Part shown: positions 7,270 through 15,325 of the stretch, piece after piece
How positions within the stretch are numbered: position 1 is the stretch's first letter
How the letters are laid out: each line of letters begins with the position of its first letter
Source: Gemmatimonadota bacterium
GTDB lineage: Bacteria; Gemmatimonadota; Gemmatimonadetes; Gemmatimonadales; Gemmatimonadaceae
Assembly (NCBI GenBank): GCA_021324775.1
Contig: JAJPIM010000024.1
Coordinates: forward strand, 186,001 to 250,000
DNA: 64,000 nucleotides
Reading direction: 5' to 3'
The notes under the pieces: model-generated
Databases searched by the model: none
What the model saw: the letters and a program-made list of their open reading frames with translations, nothing else
Told to the model about the DNA's origin: nothing
Program-made: the position numbers and the translations under genes

Positions 7270-8912
7270 GCGGTGGCAGAACTGCCCGAGCCGGACGCTC
7301 CCGCCATGGATGCGACCCGGGACATCACGCTATCGAGCCAGTCGAATACCGTCGCCTGGCGAAGCCGCCGCCGCATGGCACCCATGCGCCGCGCACGCTC
7401 CGCCATGGGCATGGCGAGCGCCGCGCGAATCGCCGCGGCCACCCCGTCCACGTTGAAAGGATTGATCAGCACCACGCCCTCGATCTCCTCCGCAGCACCG
7501 GTGAACCGGCTCAGGACGAGCACCCCGCGCTCGTCGAGCTGGCAAGCGACGAATTCCTTGGCGACGAGATTCATACCGTCCTGCAGCGAGGAAATGAGAC
7601 AGAGATCCGCCGCCCGATAGATAGCGGCGAGTTCGGTCGCCGGCATCGCTTCCGGCAACACGACAATGGGAGTCCACGTTGGGGTGCCGAACTGTGCGTT
7701 GATGGACGACACCCGAGCATCAATCTGCTGTTCCAATACCCGGTAGGGGCGCAACTCGGTCCGTGACGGCGCGGTCACGATCAGCATCGTGAACCGGTCC
7801 CGCAGCTCCGGTGCGCTCGCCCAGAGGACTTCCAGCGCGCTGAGACGCTCCAGGATCCCCTTCGTGTAGTCGATCCGGTCGACGCTCACTCCCAACTGGC
7901 GGTCACCCCACGCGTACCGCTGGCGCAGCTCGGCCGCTCGCGCGGCCGCTTCCGGCGCAGCAGCCATCGCCTCGAAGCGATCGACGTCGATGCTGATCGG
8001 AAAGACGCCGAGCGCGGTCGTCCGGTCCGCGTACCGGACGGTCAGCGCCGCCCGGTCGCCCACGGCGCCCGGAAGGAGCTGCGCCGCGCAGTCTACGAAG
8101 TTCACCGCGTACCGCTCCGTGTGAAACTCCAGGAGGTCGTTGCCCAGCAATCCCCGCAGGAGCGCCTGGCACACGCCGAACGGCAACAGGCGAAAGATCT
8201 CCGGCGGGGGAAACGGGATGTGCAGGAATTGATGGATGAACAGCTCGGGCCGCGCCGCGCGCAGTAATTCCGCGACGAGCGCGAGGTGGTAATCCTGTAT
8301 CCAGGCAACCGGCTCTCGCCCCGTTTCCCCGCGAAGGCGCCTGGCCTCTTCGAGTGCCGCGTCGGCGAACCGCTGGTTCACGCTTTGATACCGCGCCCAG
8401 TCCTCGTCCCGGAATCGCAGATGGTGGATCAGGAGGTGGCAAAGGGGCCACAGGACGGAGTTGGCAAACCCGAGGTAGTAGCCCTCGACATCGGCCTCGT
8501 CGAGCCAGACCCGCCGCAGGGTGTACATCGGTTCGGCCGGTGGCGGAGGCACTTCGACTCGCCCGCACGCATCCGTGGCGGCGCGGTCTCCGCTCCCCGA
8601 GCCCCATGCTACCCAGACGCCGTGCGTCGCCTTGAGCGCGGGGTCGAGCGCCGTGACCAGCCCACCATAGGGATGCCTGACCGCCATCGTATCGTCGTCG
8701 GGAACAACGACGTGCTCGTACGGTTCCCGATTGGACAGCAGGATGATCGGCCGCTCGTACTGGTTCCCTGCCCCCGTCCGAGCCGGTACGTGCGACGCGC
8801 CAGTTGCCGTCAGATGGTCCTCGCGATCGTGACCGCGCACACGATGGTGGCCGGAGATGCCGGACTGGCTCGGTGCGATGGCGTGAATACTGGGACGCGC
8901 AGTGTCATCCAT
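7266..8912 (-). CDS. otsA: Alpha,alpha-trehalose-6-phosphate synthase (GT20)
   Basis: A 548-residue glycosyltransferase family 20 enzyme that joins UDP- or GDP-glucose to glucose-6-phosphate. GT20 landmarks are present in order: NREPYEH, YGGLVTALDP, WIQDYHLAL, FLHIPFPPPEIFRLLPF, GVSVDRIDYTKGI and SLQDGMNLVAKEFVACQ. The start is placed at ATG 8912; a TTG six codons upstream (8930) is possible, and neither has a clear ribosome-binding site. It is co-transcribed with the GH15 hydrolase. No trehalose-6-phosphate phosphatase is in the window, so dephosphorylation must be done elsewhere. Trehalose would serve in osmotic or desiccation stress. Confidence 0.93.
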   Translation of the reverse strand: MDDTARPSIHAIAPSQSGISGHHRVRGHDREDHLTATGASHVPARTGAGNQYERPIILLSNREPYEHVVVPDDDTMAVRHPYGGLVTALDPALKATHGVWVAWGSGSGDRAATDACGRVEVPPPPAEPMYTLRRVWLDEADVEGYYLGFANSVLWPLCHLLIHHLRFRDEDWARYQSVNQRFADAALEEARRLRGETGREPVAWIQDYHLALVAELLRAARPELFIHQFLHIPFPPPEIFRLLPFGVCQALLRGLLGNDLLEFHTERYAVNFVDCAAQLLPGAVGDRAALTVRYADRTTALGVFPISIDVDRFEAMAAAPEAAARAAELRQRYAWGDRQLGVSVDRIDYTKGILERLSALEVLWASAPELRDRFTMLIVTAPSRTELRPYRVLEQQIDARVSSINAQFGTPTWTPIVVLPEAMPATELAAIYRAADLCLISSLQDGMNLVAKEFVACQLDERGVLVLSRFTGAAEEIEGVVLINPFNVDGVAAAIRAALAMPMAERARRMGAMRRRLRQATVFDWLDSVMSRVASMAGASGSGSSATA

Positions 8913-8935
8913 AATAAGGTATTCGGGCAACTGCC

Positions 8936-9280
8936 GTGCCCAGCCATAAATCAGACGCCCGAAATCCCGGCAAGGCGATCCTGCCCCCTGGCGCGCTGCC
9001 TGATAGACTTATCGGCCACGATCCCCCCGGTTGCACGCCTGACTCACGCACAACGGATCCCCGCCTGACCCACGCACAATACGAAGCCCTCGAGCGGGCC
9101 ATTACCGAGGGACGCAGGATCGTGGTCACTCGCCGGGGCACCGAATTTGTCGTGGTGCCGCTCAGGCTTCGCACGGTCACCGGGCGCGAGGTGCTCGATG
9201 CCCGCCATCCCACGACGGGTGACAGTCTCACGCTCGTCCTCGATGAGCTCGACCAGCTCGAGCCCATCCCGGGTCGCTGA
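8936..9280 (+). CDS. Small protein of unknown function
   Basis: A 114-residue frame starting at GTG, divergent from otsA. Only the last 70 residues look like a folded domain, from LTHAQYEALERAITEGRRIV onward, with alternating beta-like and charged segments and an acidic LDELDQLEPI end. The first 40 residues are proline-rich and the start is uncertain, with no obvious ribosome-binding site. It precedes the RNase HI gene by 6 bases and is probably co-transcribed with it. I do not recognise the family. Confidence 0.6.
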   Translation: MPSHKSDARNPGKAILPPGALPDRLIGHDPPGCTPDSRTTDPRLTHAQYEALERAITEGRRIVVTRRGTEFVVVPLRLRTVTGREVLDARHPTTGDSLTLVLDELDQLEPIPGR

Positions 9281-9286
9281 TTCGCC

Positions 9287-9982
9287 GTGAAACGAGACCC
9301 TGCACTTCATCGCGATTCGCCACACCCCCTCATTGCCGTCTATGCGGACGAATCCTGCCTCGGCAACGGGCAGGATCGCGACACGCCGGGCGGCGCCGGC
9401 GGGGTCGTAGAGTATCAGCACCCGCAATCCGGCGGGGTCACCCGCCGCGACTTCTGGATCTCCGAGCCCGCCACCACCAACAATCGGATGGCGTTGCGCT
9501 CGGTGATCGAGGCATTTCGCGGACTCTCCGCCAAAGGCGCGCCACTCGACGTGATCTTCACGAGCGACTCGAAATATCTGATCGACGGCTTGCGGGATTG
9601 GGTACACCGGTGGGCGGCGCGGGGATGGACTCGCAAGGGCGGTCCAATCGAAAATCTGGCACTCTGGCGCGAGGCAGTGACAGTCGTGCGCGGCGGCGGA
9701 CACCGGTGCGACTGGCGCTGGGTGCGGGGCCACGATGGCCACGCGCAGAACGAATACGCCAACCACCTCGCGACCACCGCGGCGGCGTCACAGACGGCAT
9801 CCGGCGGCTTCGTGCCGTCGCAGTTCGAGTCGTGGATCGGCAGCCGGCCCTCGCGCGCGGGACGCCCCGGGCTTCGCGACGCGGATCCGTTTCCGGCCGC
9901 CGAGTCGTTCAATCCCGCCCGCACGCTTCCGGACGCCACGCACGCGTTACCGCTCTCCGCGGCAGGGCGTCGGGAGAATTGA
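9287..9982 (+). CDS. rnhA: Ribonuclease HI with C-terminal extension and altered fourth acidic residue
   Basis: A 231-residue protein (GTG start) with an RNase H fold in its first 165 residues; it would cut RNA in RNA-DNA hybrids. The metal-binding acids are seen in YADESCLGNG (first Asp), NNRMALRSVIEAF (Glu) and TSDSKYLIDGL (second Asp). The expected last Asp, normally in NERxDxLA, is Asn here (QNEYANHLA), while the nearby loop His region WVRGHDGH is kept. In the E. coli enzyme this Asp tolerates Asn, so activity is still likely. About 65 Pro/Ser/Ala-rich residues extend beyond the domain, with no recognisable motif. Confidence 0.88.
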   Translation: MKRDPALHRDSPHPLIAVYADESCLGNGQDRDTPGGAGGVVEYQHPQSGGVTRRDFWISEPATTNNRMALRSVIEAFRGLSAKGAPLDVIFTSDSKYLIDGLRDWVHRWAARGWTRKGGPIENLALWREAVTVVRGGGHRCDWRWVRGHDGHAQNEYANHLATTAAASQTASGGFVPSQFESWIGSRPSRAGRPGLRDADPFPAAESFNPARTLPDATHALPLSAAGRREN

Positions 9983-10053
9983 GCGTGCCGGGCCGTCGCT
10001 GGCTCCCAGTGACTGATGTCCAGGCCGTCCACCGACAATCGAGCTGACTGATC

Positions 10054-10236
10054 ATGCGCTATATCCTAGCCCTCGCGATCGGAGTCTGCGCCGGTTATTC
10101 CTACGGATTCACGGATGCGCAGCACTACGACAAGCCGATCGTCGAACGGATCGTCGCACGCGTCGGCGGCAAGGACCGCGAGCGGTTCATGAATGACGCG
10201 GACAGGAAGATGAACGACTATCAGCAGTCTCGATAG
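10054..10236 (+). CDS. Small protein with N-terminal hydrophobic segment
   Basis: A 60-residue frame, MRYILALAIGVCAGYSYGFT followed by a charged helical tail rich in Asp, Arg and Lys. The first 20 residues could be a membrane anchor or signal peptide. It sits in the same direction between RNase HI and a zinc-ribbon gene. The function is unknown, and the composition supports a real small gene. Confidence 0.55.
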   Translation: MRYILALAIGVCAGYSYGFTDAQHYDKPIVERIVARVGGKDRERFMNDADRKMNDYQQSR

Positions 10237-10257
10237 CACGACCGGCGAGGAAAGCCC

Positions 10258-10461
10258 GTGCCACCAGTGATGGCGCAGGGAGGATGCCGTTATTGTGGCG
10301 GCGACCTGCCCGCCGGCCGTGCGATCACGTTCTGCCCCCACTGTGGCCAGAACATGACGGTCATGCAATGTCCCGCCTGCAGCGCGGAGCTCGAGGTCGA
10401 CTGGCATTTCTGTCCCACCTGCGGGCGCAAGATCGAGACGGGCGAAGGAGCCGCCGGATAG
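10258..10461 (+). CDS. Small double zinc-ribbon protein
   Basis: A 67-residue protein made almost entirely of two zinc-ribbon knuckle pairs: CRYCGG...CPHCGQ and CPACSA...CPTCGR, each presumably binding one zinc ion. The start is GTG at 10258, with ATG at 10270 as the alternative. Such rubredoxin-like ribbons usually mediate protein or nucleic-acid contacts. No specific partner is indicated. It lies 48 bases upstream of the thiolase gene. Confidence 0.75.
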   Translation: MPPVMAQGGCRYCGGDLPAGRAITFCPHCGQNMTVMQCPACSAELEVDWHFCPTCGRKIETGEGAAG

Positions 10462-10509
10462 CACGATCACGCGCACTCCGCCGGACTCGAACGACGAGGG
10501 TCGGGAGCC

Positions 10510-11709
10510 ATGGACAAGACTGAGGTGGTGTTTCTCTCCGGTGTGCGCACGCCATTCGGGACCTTCGGCGGGGCGCTGAAAGACGTGACTGCGGTCGAGC
10601 TCTCCGCGATCGCCGCGCGCGCAGCCCTCGGACGCGCTTCCATAGATGCATCGCAGGTCTCGCAGGCCATCTTCGGCAACGTGCTGCTGACGACCGCCGA
10701 CAGCATCTATTTCACCCGCCACGTTGCCCTCGCCGCGGGCTGTCCGATCGAAACACCGGCGCTGACGGTCAATCGCCTGTGCGGATCGGGTTTCCAGGCG
10801 GTAGTGAGCGGCGCGGAAGAGATCCTCCTCGGCTTTGCCGAGGTCTGTCTGGTCGGCGGCGGGGAATCGATGTCGCAGGCACCACACGTCGCGCGTGGAC
10901 TGCGATGGGGTACACGTCTGGGACAGTCGCCGGTCCTGACCGACTCTCTCTGGGAAGGGTTGACCGACACACGGGCAGGCTGCTCCATGGGCGACACCGC
11001 CGAGAATCTCGCCCAGCAGTGCGGCGTGGACCGGATGGCCGCGGATGCGTTTGCCCTTCGCTCGCAAACGCTGACGCGGGATGCCTGGGCCGCCGGCGCC
11101 TTCAGCGATGAGATCGTCCCGGTCCCGGTCACCGACCCCGCGACACGCCGGCCGGCGGAGTTCACGCGCGACGAGCACCCCCGGCCTGAAACGACCGGCG
11201 ACGCATTGGCCAAGCTCAAGCCGGTCTTCCGCCCCGGCGGCGTCGTCACCGCCGGCAACGCATCCGGTATCGGCGACGGTGCGGCGGCACTCGTTCTGGC
11301 CAGCGCATCGTATGCAACAGCCCACGGTTGCAAGCCTCTCGCGCGCCTGGTGTCGTGGGGTATCGCGGGGGTGGATCCCCGCGTGATGGGCATCGGTCCG
11401 GTACCAGCCGCGCGGCAGGCCCTCGATCGCGCAGGACTGTCGATCGCCGATATGGATCTGATCGAAGTGAACGAGGCCTTTGCTCCCCAAACGGTGGCGG
11501 TCGAGCGCACCCTCGGCATCGATCGGGACCGGCTCAATGTTCACGGCGGTGCGATCGCGCTCAGCCACCCTCTCGCGGCATCGGGTGCCCGCATCACCGC
11601 CCATCTGATCCATGCGCTCCGCCGCGGGGGAAAACGCTACGGGCTCGGGAGTGCCTGTATCGGTGGCGGGCAGGGCATCGGGGTGATTGTCGAGGCGATC
11701 ACCGAGTAG
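10510..11709 (+). CDS. Thiolase (acetyl-CoA C-acyltransferase/acetyltransferase)
   Basis: A 399-residue thiolase. The nucleophilic cysteine is C91 in VNRLCGSGFQAVVSG; the other catalytic motifs are NEAFAPQ, GGAIALSHPLAASGAR (base His) and CIGGGQG (second Cys). It either condenses two acetyl-CoA to acetoacetyl-CoA or cleaves 3-ketoacyl-CoA. It is followed by an unknown membrane protein and a 3-hydroxyacyl-CoA dehydrogenase in the same direction, so a role in 3-hydroxybutyryl/acetoacetyl-CoA interconversion is likely. Confidence 0.94.
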   Translation: MDKTEVVFLSGVRTPFGTFGGALKDVTAVELSAIAARAALGRASIDASQVSQAIFGNVLLTTADSIYFTRHVALAAGCPIETPALTVNRLCGSGFQAVVSGAEEILLGFAEVCLVGGGESMSQAPHVARGLRWGTRLGQSPVLTDSLWEGLTDTRAGCSMGDTAENLAQQCGVDRMAADAFALRSQTLTRDAWAAGAFSDEIVPVPVTDPATRRPAEFTRDEHPRPETTGDALAKLKPVFRPGGVVTAGNASGIGDGAAALVLASASYATAHGCKPLARLVSWGIAGVDPRVMGIGPVPAARQALDRAGLSIADMDLIEVNEAFAPQTVAVERTLGIDRDRLNVHGGAIALSHPLAASGARITAHLIHALRRGGKRYGLGSACIGGGQGIGVIVEAITE

Positions 11710-11794
11710 CGCAGGAAGCGGCCGCCGCGAAACGACGCCATCATTGGCACGCCGCCAACGCCCAGTCGCCGGCGGCTAGATTTGAAGACGGCCC

Positions 11795-12664
11795 ATGCCC
11801 GACGACCCCGCTTCCCCGAGACTTCCGGTCCGCCTTCCCCCGAGCGCCGAGGCGCGCGTCGGGGCGCTCATGGCCATCGATCGGGCGGCGCTGGAGCGCG
11901 TGCTCGCGCGCGCGGCCGAGTTGCAGGCCACGATGGCCGATGACGGGACGCCGAGCGACGGGCTGACCGAGCAGCAGTTGCTGGAGGTCGGCAACGAAGT
12001 CGGGCTCTCGCCCGTGCACCTCCGGCTGGCGCTCGCTGAGGAGCGAACGCGCAACATCGTGCCGTCCGAGCGAGGACTCGTCGCCCAGATGGCCGGCGCG
12101 GCGGTCGCCACCGCCCAGCGGATGGTGCGCGGCACTCCGGCTGATGTGCTGGGTGCGCTCAATCAGACGATGCAGCGCGATGAGTCCCTCATCCTCAAGC
12201 GGCGCTATGCCGACCGGGTGACCTGGGAGCCACGGCGGGATTTCTGGGCCGCGCTGCGACGGTTGTCCCTCTCGTCCGGCCGTGCGTACGATCTCCTGCG
12301 GGTCAGCGAAGTCGCTGCGACGGCGATCGCGGTCGATGACTCACGCACGCTCGTTCGGCTGGACGCAGATGTCTCGGGAGTCCGCGGGCGGCGCCTGCAA
12401 GGCGGAGTCGCGGTCGCATCCGCCGGTACGGTGGCTGGAGGGATCATCTTCGGCCTCGCGCTGCTGATACAGCCGGCGCTGATCCCCGCAATCGCGGTCG
12501 GCGCCGTGCCGGCACTCGCCGGTCTTGCCGGCGGCGTCGCGGTGGCGCGAACGCACCGCCAGATCCTGCAACGGGCACAGTTGGCGCTCGAACAGGTGCT
12601 GGATCGCGTCGAGAACAACGAAGCGCGCCGCCCGCCGTCGCTCCTCGACGTTCTCGCCCGCTGA
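11795..12664 (+). CDS. Membrane-associated protein of unknown function
   Basis: A 289-residue protein. Residues 25-85 are helical and include LTEQQLLEVGNEVGLSPVHL, which resembles an N-terminal helical module seen in other uncharacterised membrane-linked proteins. The middle (110-200) is soluble and mixed. Two hydrophobic helices span about 205-226 and 229-250, followed by a basic, probably cytosolic, coiled tail. It lies between thiolase and 3-hydroxyacyl-CoA dehydrogenase genes, 23 bases before the latter, but nothing in it suggests lipid or CoA chemistry. Unrecognised. Confidence 0.65.
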   Translation: MPDDPASPRLPVRLPPSAEARVGALMAIDRAALERVLARAAELQATMADDGTPSDGLTEQQLLEVGNEVGLSPVHLRLALAEERTRNIVPSERGLVAQMAGAAVATAQRMVRGTPADVLGALNQTMQRDESLILKRRYADRVTWEPRRDFWAALRRLSLSSGRAYDLLRVSEVAATAIAVDDSRTLVRLDADVSGVRGRRLQGGVAVASAGTVAGGIIFGLALLIQPALIPAIAVGAVPALAGLAGGVAVARTHRQILQRAQLALEQVLDRVENNEARRPPSLLDVLAR

Positions 12665-12687
12665 CGACGCTCAGCCCGGAGTCTCCG

Positions 12688-13575
12688 ATGGCCATCGAAA
12701 CAGTGGGTGTCGTTGGCGGTGGCCTCATGGGGAGCGGCATTGCCCAGGTCGCGGCGTCTGCCGGTTTTCCGACCCGGTTGCGCGAGGTGACGGCCGCGCT
12801 GGCAACGCAGGCTCGCGGCCGCGTCGAACGCTCGCTGGCGATCGGCGTCGGCAAGGGCAAGGTCACACCGGAACAGCGCGATGCCACGCTGGCACACCTG
12901 ACCGTCGGAACAGACATCGGCGACGCCGCGTCGTGCGACATCGTGATCGAGGCGGTGGTCGAAGACCTCGCCATCAAGGTCGCCCTCTGGCAGGAGATCG
13001 ATCGCCAGGCACCGCCTCGCACCATCTTCGCATCCAACACGTCGAGCCTGACGATCGCGGACATGGCGGTCGCGAGCGGCCGGCCCGACCGGGTGGTCGG
13101 ATTGCACTTCTTCAATCCGGTTCCGCTGATGGCCCTCGTCGAGGTGGTTCGGGCGATCACGACGAGCGACGCATCGGTGGATGCCGCCACGGCGTTCGTC
13201 CGCCGCCTGGGCAAGCAGCCGATCGCCGCACGCGACACCTCGGGGTTCGTCGTCAACCGGCTGCTCATCCCGTACATGCTCGACGCGATCCGCGCCGTCG
13301 AGACCGGCGTCGCGTCGGTATCCGACATCGATACGGGGATGCGGTTGGGTGCCGGTCACCCCATGGGACCGCTGACGCTTCTGGATTTCGTCGGCCTCGA
13401 CACCACGCTGCGGATTGCCGAGATCATGTACACCGAATTCCGCGAGACGCGATTCGCACCGCCACCCCTGCTCAGGCAGATGGTCACGGCTGGATTATTC
13501 GGACGGAAATCCGGACGCGGATTCTACGACTACTCGGCCGAGCCCCCGCGCGTGTCCGCCTTCTTGTCCCGCTGA
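12688..13575 (+). CDS. 3-hydroxyacyl-CoA (3-hydroxybutyryl-CoA) dehydrogenase
   Basis: A 295-residue NAD-dependent dehydrogenase. A Rossmann motif VGVVGGGLMGSGIAQVA is at residues 6-22, the catalytic His lies in VVGLHFFNPVPLM, and the C-terminal domain carries DTSGFVVNRLLIPYM and GAGHPMGPLTLLDFVGLD. The size fits the single-function 3-hydroxybutyryl-CoA type (Hbd/PaaH) rather than the fused FadB type. It would oxidise 3-hydroxybutyryl-CoA to acetoacetyl-CoA, the substrate of the thiolase nearby. No enoyl-CoA hydratase or acyl-CoA dehydrogenase gene is in the window. Confidence 0.93.
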   Translation: MAIETVGVVGGGLMGSGIAQVAASAGFPTRLREVTAALATQARGRVERSLAIGVGKGKVTPEQRDATLAHLTVGTDIGDAASCDIVIEAVVEDLAIKVALWQEIDRQAPPRTIFASNTSSLTIADMAVASGRPDRVVGLHFFNPVPLMALVEVVRAITTSDASVDAATAFVRRLGKQPIAARDTSGFVVNRLLIPYMLDAIRAVETGVASVSDIDTGMRLGAGHPMGPLTLLDFVGLDTTLRIAEIMYTEFRETRFAPPPLLRQMVTAGLFGRKSGRGFYDYSAEPPRVSAFLSR

Positions 13576-13583
13576 TCGGCCAC

Positions 13584-15251
13584 ATGGACGGGGCGCCGCA
13601 CCCGGCGGCAGCCGGCAGGCCTCCCGATTTCCGCGGAGTATTCCGGGACGATGCCGGCGCCCGCGCGGTCTATGCCGAGGCCGCGGGGATCCAGCGCATC
13701 TGGCCGGTCGCCGTCGCAGTCCCCGAGGACGCGGCTGACCTGCGCATCCTCGTCCAGTGGGCCCACCGTACTCGCACGCCGCTCATTCCGCGCGGCTCGG
13801 GGTCCGGCATGGCCGGCGGTGCGATCGGCGCTGGCGTGATCGCCGATGTCAGCCGGCTGCGCGATGTGTCGGCCGTGGATGAACACCGCCATCTTCTTGT
13901 CGGCCCGGGGGTCCTGCGGGAAGAGGCCGATGCGGCGGCCGTCGCCTGCGGGCTGCGCTTTCCCGTCGATCCCTCGAGTGGTGCGTTCTGCACGATCGGG
14001 GGAATGGCATCGACCAATGCGGCGGGTGCGCACACGCTGAAATACGGATCGATGCGGCCGTGGGTCGTCGCACTCGACTGCATCTTCGACGACGGCACGC
14101 GCGCGGTAATTCGCCGGGGGCAGCCCGCTCCCGCGATGGTGCCGGCAGTCAGACGGTTTCTTCAGGATGTGGCGCCCGAAATTCGCGCAATCGGAGGGGC
14201 CAGGCTCCAGCATCCCGGGGTGCGGAAGGATTCCTCGGGGTACGCGGTCGCTGACTACGCGCGCAGCGGCGACCTCGTCGACCTGCTCGTCGGCAGCGAA
14301 GGGACACTGGCGGTCTTCGCCGGTATCGAGCTGGCCCTGGCAGAGCGGCCCGGCGCGACGGCGAGTCTCCTCGCGGCTTTCCCCACGCTGGAATCAGCCG
14401 TCGGCGGCGCCCGGGTGGCGCGCGACGCCGGGGCCGCTGCCTGCGAGTTGCTCGATCGCACGTTCCTCGACTTCGTGCGGGAGGCTGCCCGCGCCGGCGA
14501 GACCGCCACGCGATTGCCGGCGGAAACCGAGGCGGTGCTCCTGATCGAGATCGAAGCGGCATCGCCGGCCGGGGCACGGGAAGGAGCGATCACCTTGTCG
14601 CGCGAGATGCGGGCGCACGGTGCGACGCAGGTGGATCTCGCACTCGGCAGGGACGCGGAGACCGCGCTGTGGGACCTGCGCCACGCGGCCAGCCCGGTCC
14701 TCGCCCGCCTCGATCCCGCGCTCAAGTCGATGCAATTCATCGAAGACGGTGCCGTGCCTCCCGCGCATCTGGCGGCCTACGTTCGAGGTGTGCGCACCGC
14801 GATGCAGAAGCATGGCATCCGGGGTGCGATCTTCGGCCACGCCGGCGATGCGCACATCCACGTCAACCCGCTCATCGACGTCCGGGATCCGGCCTGGCAC
14901 ACCAAGGTGCGCGCGCTGCTCGGTGAGGTCATCGCCCTCACCGCGCGGTTGGGCGGAACACTGTCGGGAGAGCACGGCGATGGCAGGCTCCGCGCACCCC
15001 TCGAACCGATGCTGTGGCCCGATCCGGATGCGCCCGCGCCTCGGCTCTTTCGTGCGGTCAAGGCGGCGTTCGATCCCCTCGGGATTCTGAATCCCGGAGC
15101 GAAGATCGCGGCGCCCGGCACACCCATCCTGGGCGACGTGAAGTACGACCCCAGTCTCCCGCCCCTGCCGGCGGATGCCCGGCGCGCGCTCGACCGGGTC
15201 GACGGCGAGCGCCTCTACGCGACACCGCGCCTCGCGTTGCTCGGCGCATAG
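13584..15251 (+). CDS. FAD-linked oxidase, GlcD/D-lactate dehydrogenase family
   Basis: Starting at ATG 13584, eight bases after the upstream stop, it is 555 residues. The N-terminal half is an FAD-binding PCMH domain (PLIPRGSGSGMAGGAIGAGV for the pyrophosphate loop, DPSSGAFCTIGGMASTNAAG). The C-terminal half is the FAD-oxidase cap with GHAGDAHIHVNPLID and SGEHGDGRLRAPLEPM, where the His residues are typical of the D-2-hydroxyacid active site. It likely oxidises D-lactate, glycolate or D-2-hydroxyglutarate and passes electrons to the quinone pool. No iron-sulfur partner (GlcF) or GlcE is next to it. The frame stays open upstream, but that part overlaps the dehydrogenase gene and is not coding. 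Confidence 0.9.
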   Translation: MDGAPHPAAAGRPPDFRGVFRDDAGARAVYAEAAGIQRIWPVAVAVPEDAADLRILVQWAHRTRTPLIPRGSGSGMAGGAIGAGVIADVSRLRDVSAVDEHRHLLVGPGVLREEADAAAVACGLRFPVDPSSGAFCTIGGMASTNAAGAHTLKYGSMRPWVVALDCIFDDGTRAVIRRGQPAPAMVPAVRRFLQDVAPEIRAIGGARLQHPGVRKDSSGYAVADYARSGDLVDLLVGSEGTLAVFAGIELALAERPGATASLLAAFPTLESAVGGARVARDAGAAACELLDRTFLDFVREAARAGETATRLPAETEAVLLIEIEAASPAGAREGAITLSREMRAHGATQVDLALGRDAETALWDLRHAASPVLARLDPALKSMQFIEDGAVPPAHLAAYVRGVRTAMQKHGIRGAIFGHAGDAHIHVNPLIDVRDPAWHTKVRALLGEVIALTARLGGTLSGEHGDGRLRAPLEPMLWPDPDAPAPRLFRAVKAAFDPLGILNPGAKIAAPGTPILGDVKYDPSLPPLPADARRALDRVDGERLYATPRLALLGA

Positions 15252-15284
15252 TCCACTTTCGCCTCGCCGGCGGCGCGCGCATCT

Positions 15285-15294
15285 TTGTATACAA
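15285..15294. promoter_or_regulatory. Palindrome TTGTATACAA, candidate operator
   Basis: A perfect 10-bp palindrome 31 bases upstream of the first Rieske gene, AT-rich in GC-rich DNA. GTATAC-centred palindromes are the usual target type of FCD-subfamily GntR repressors. There is no -35 box at the right distance, so it reads better as an operator than as a -10 element. A 9/10 copy lies upstream of the aminotransferase operon at 29017. Confidence 0.5.
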
Positions 15295-15325
15295 CGGGAT
15301 TCGGCTCTCACCGGCGGAGGCTTCC

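Noticed and set aside
12525-13583. Upstream in-frame extension of the GlcD-type gene
   Set aside because: It overlaps the 3-hydroxyacyl-CoA dehydrogenase on the same strand in another frame and has no domain-like sequence; the ATG at 13584 follows the upstream stop.
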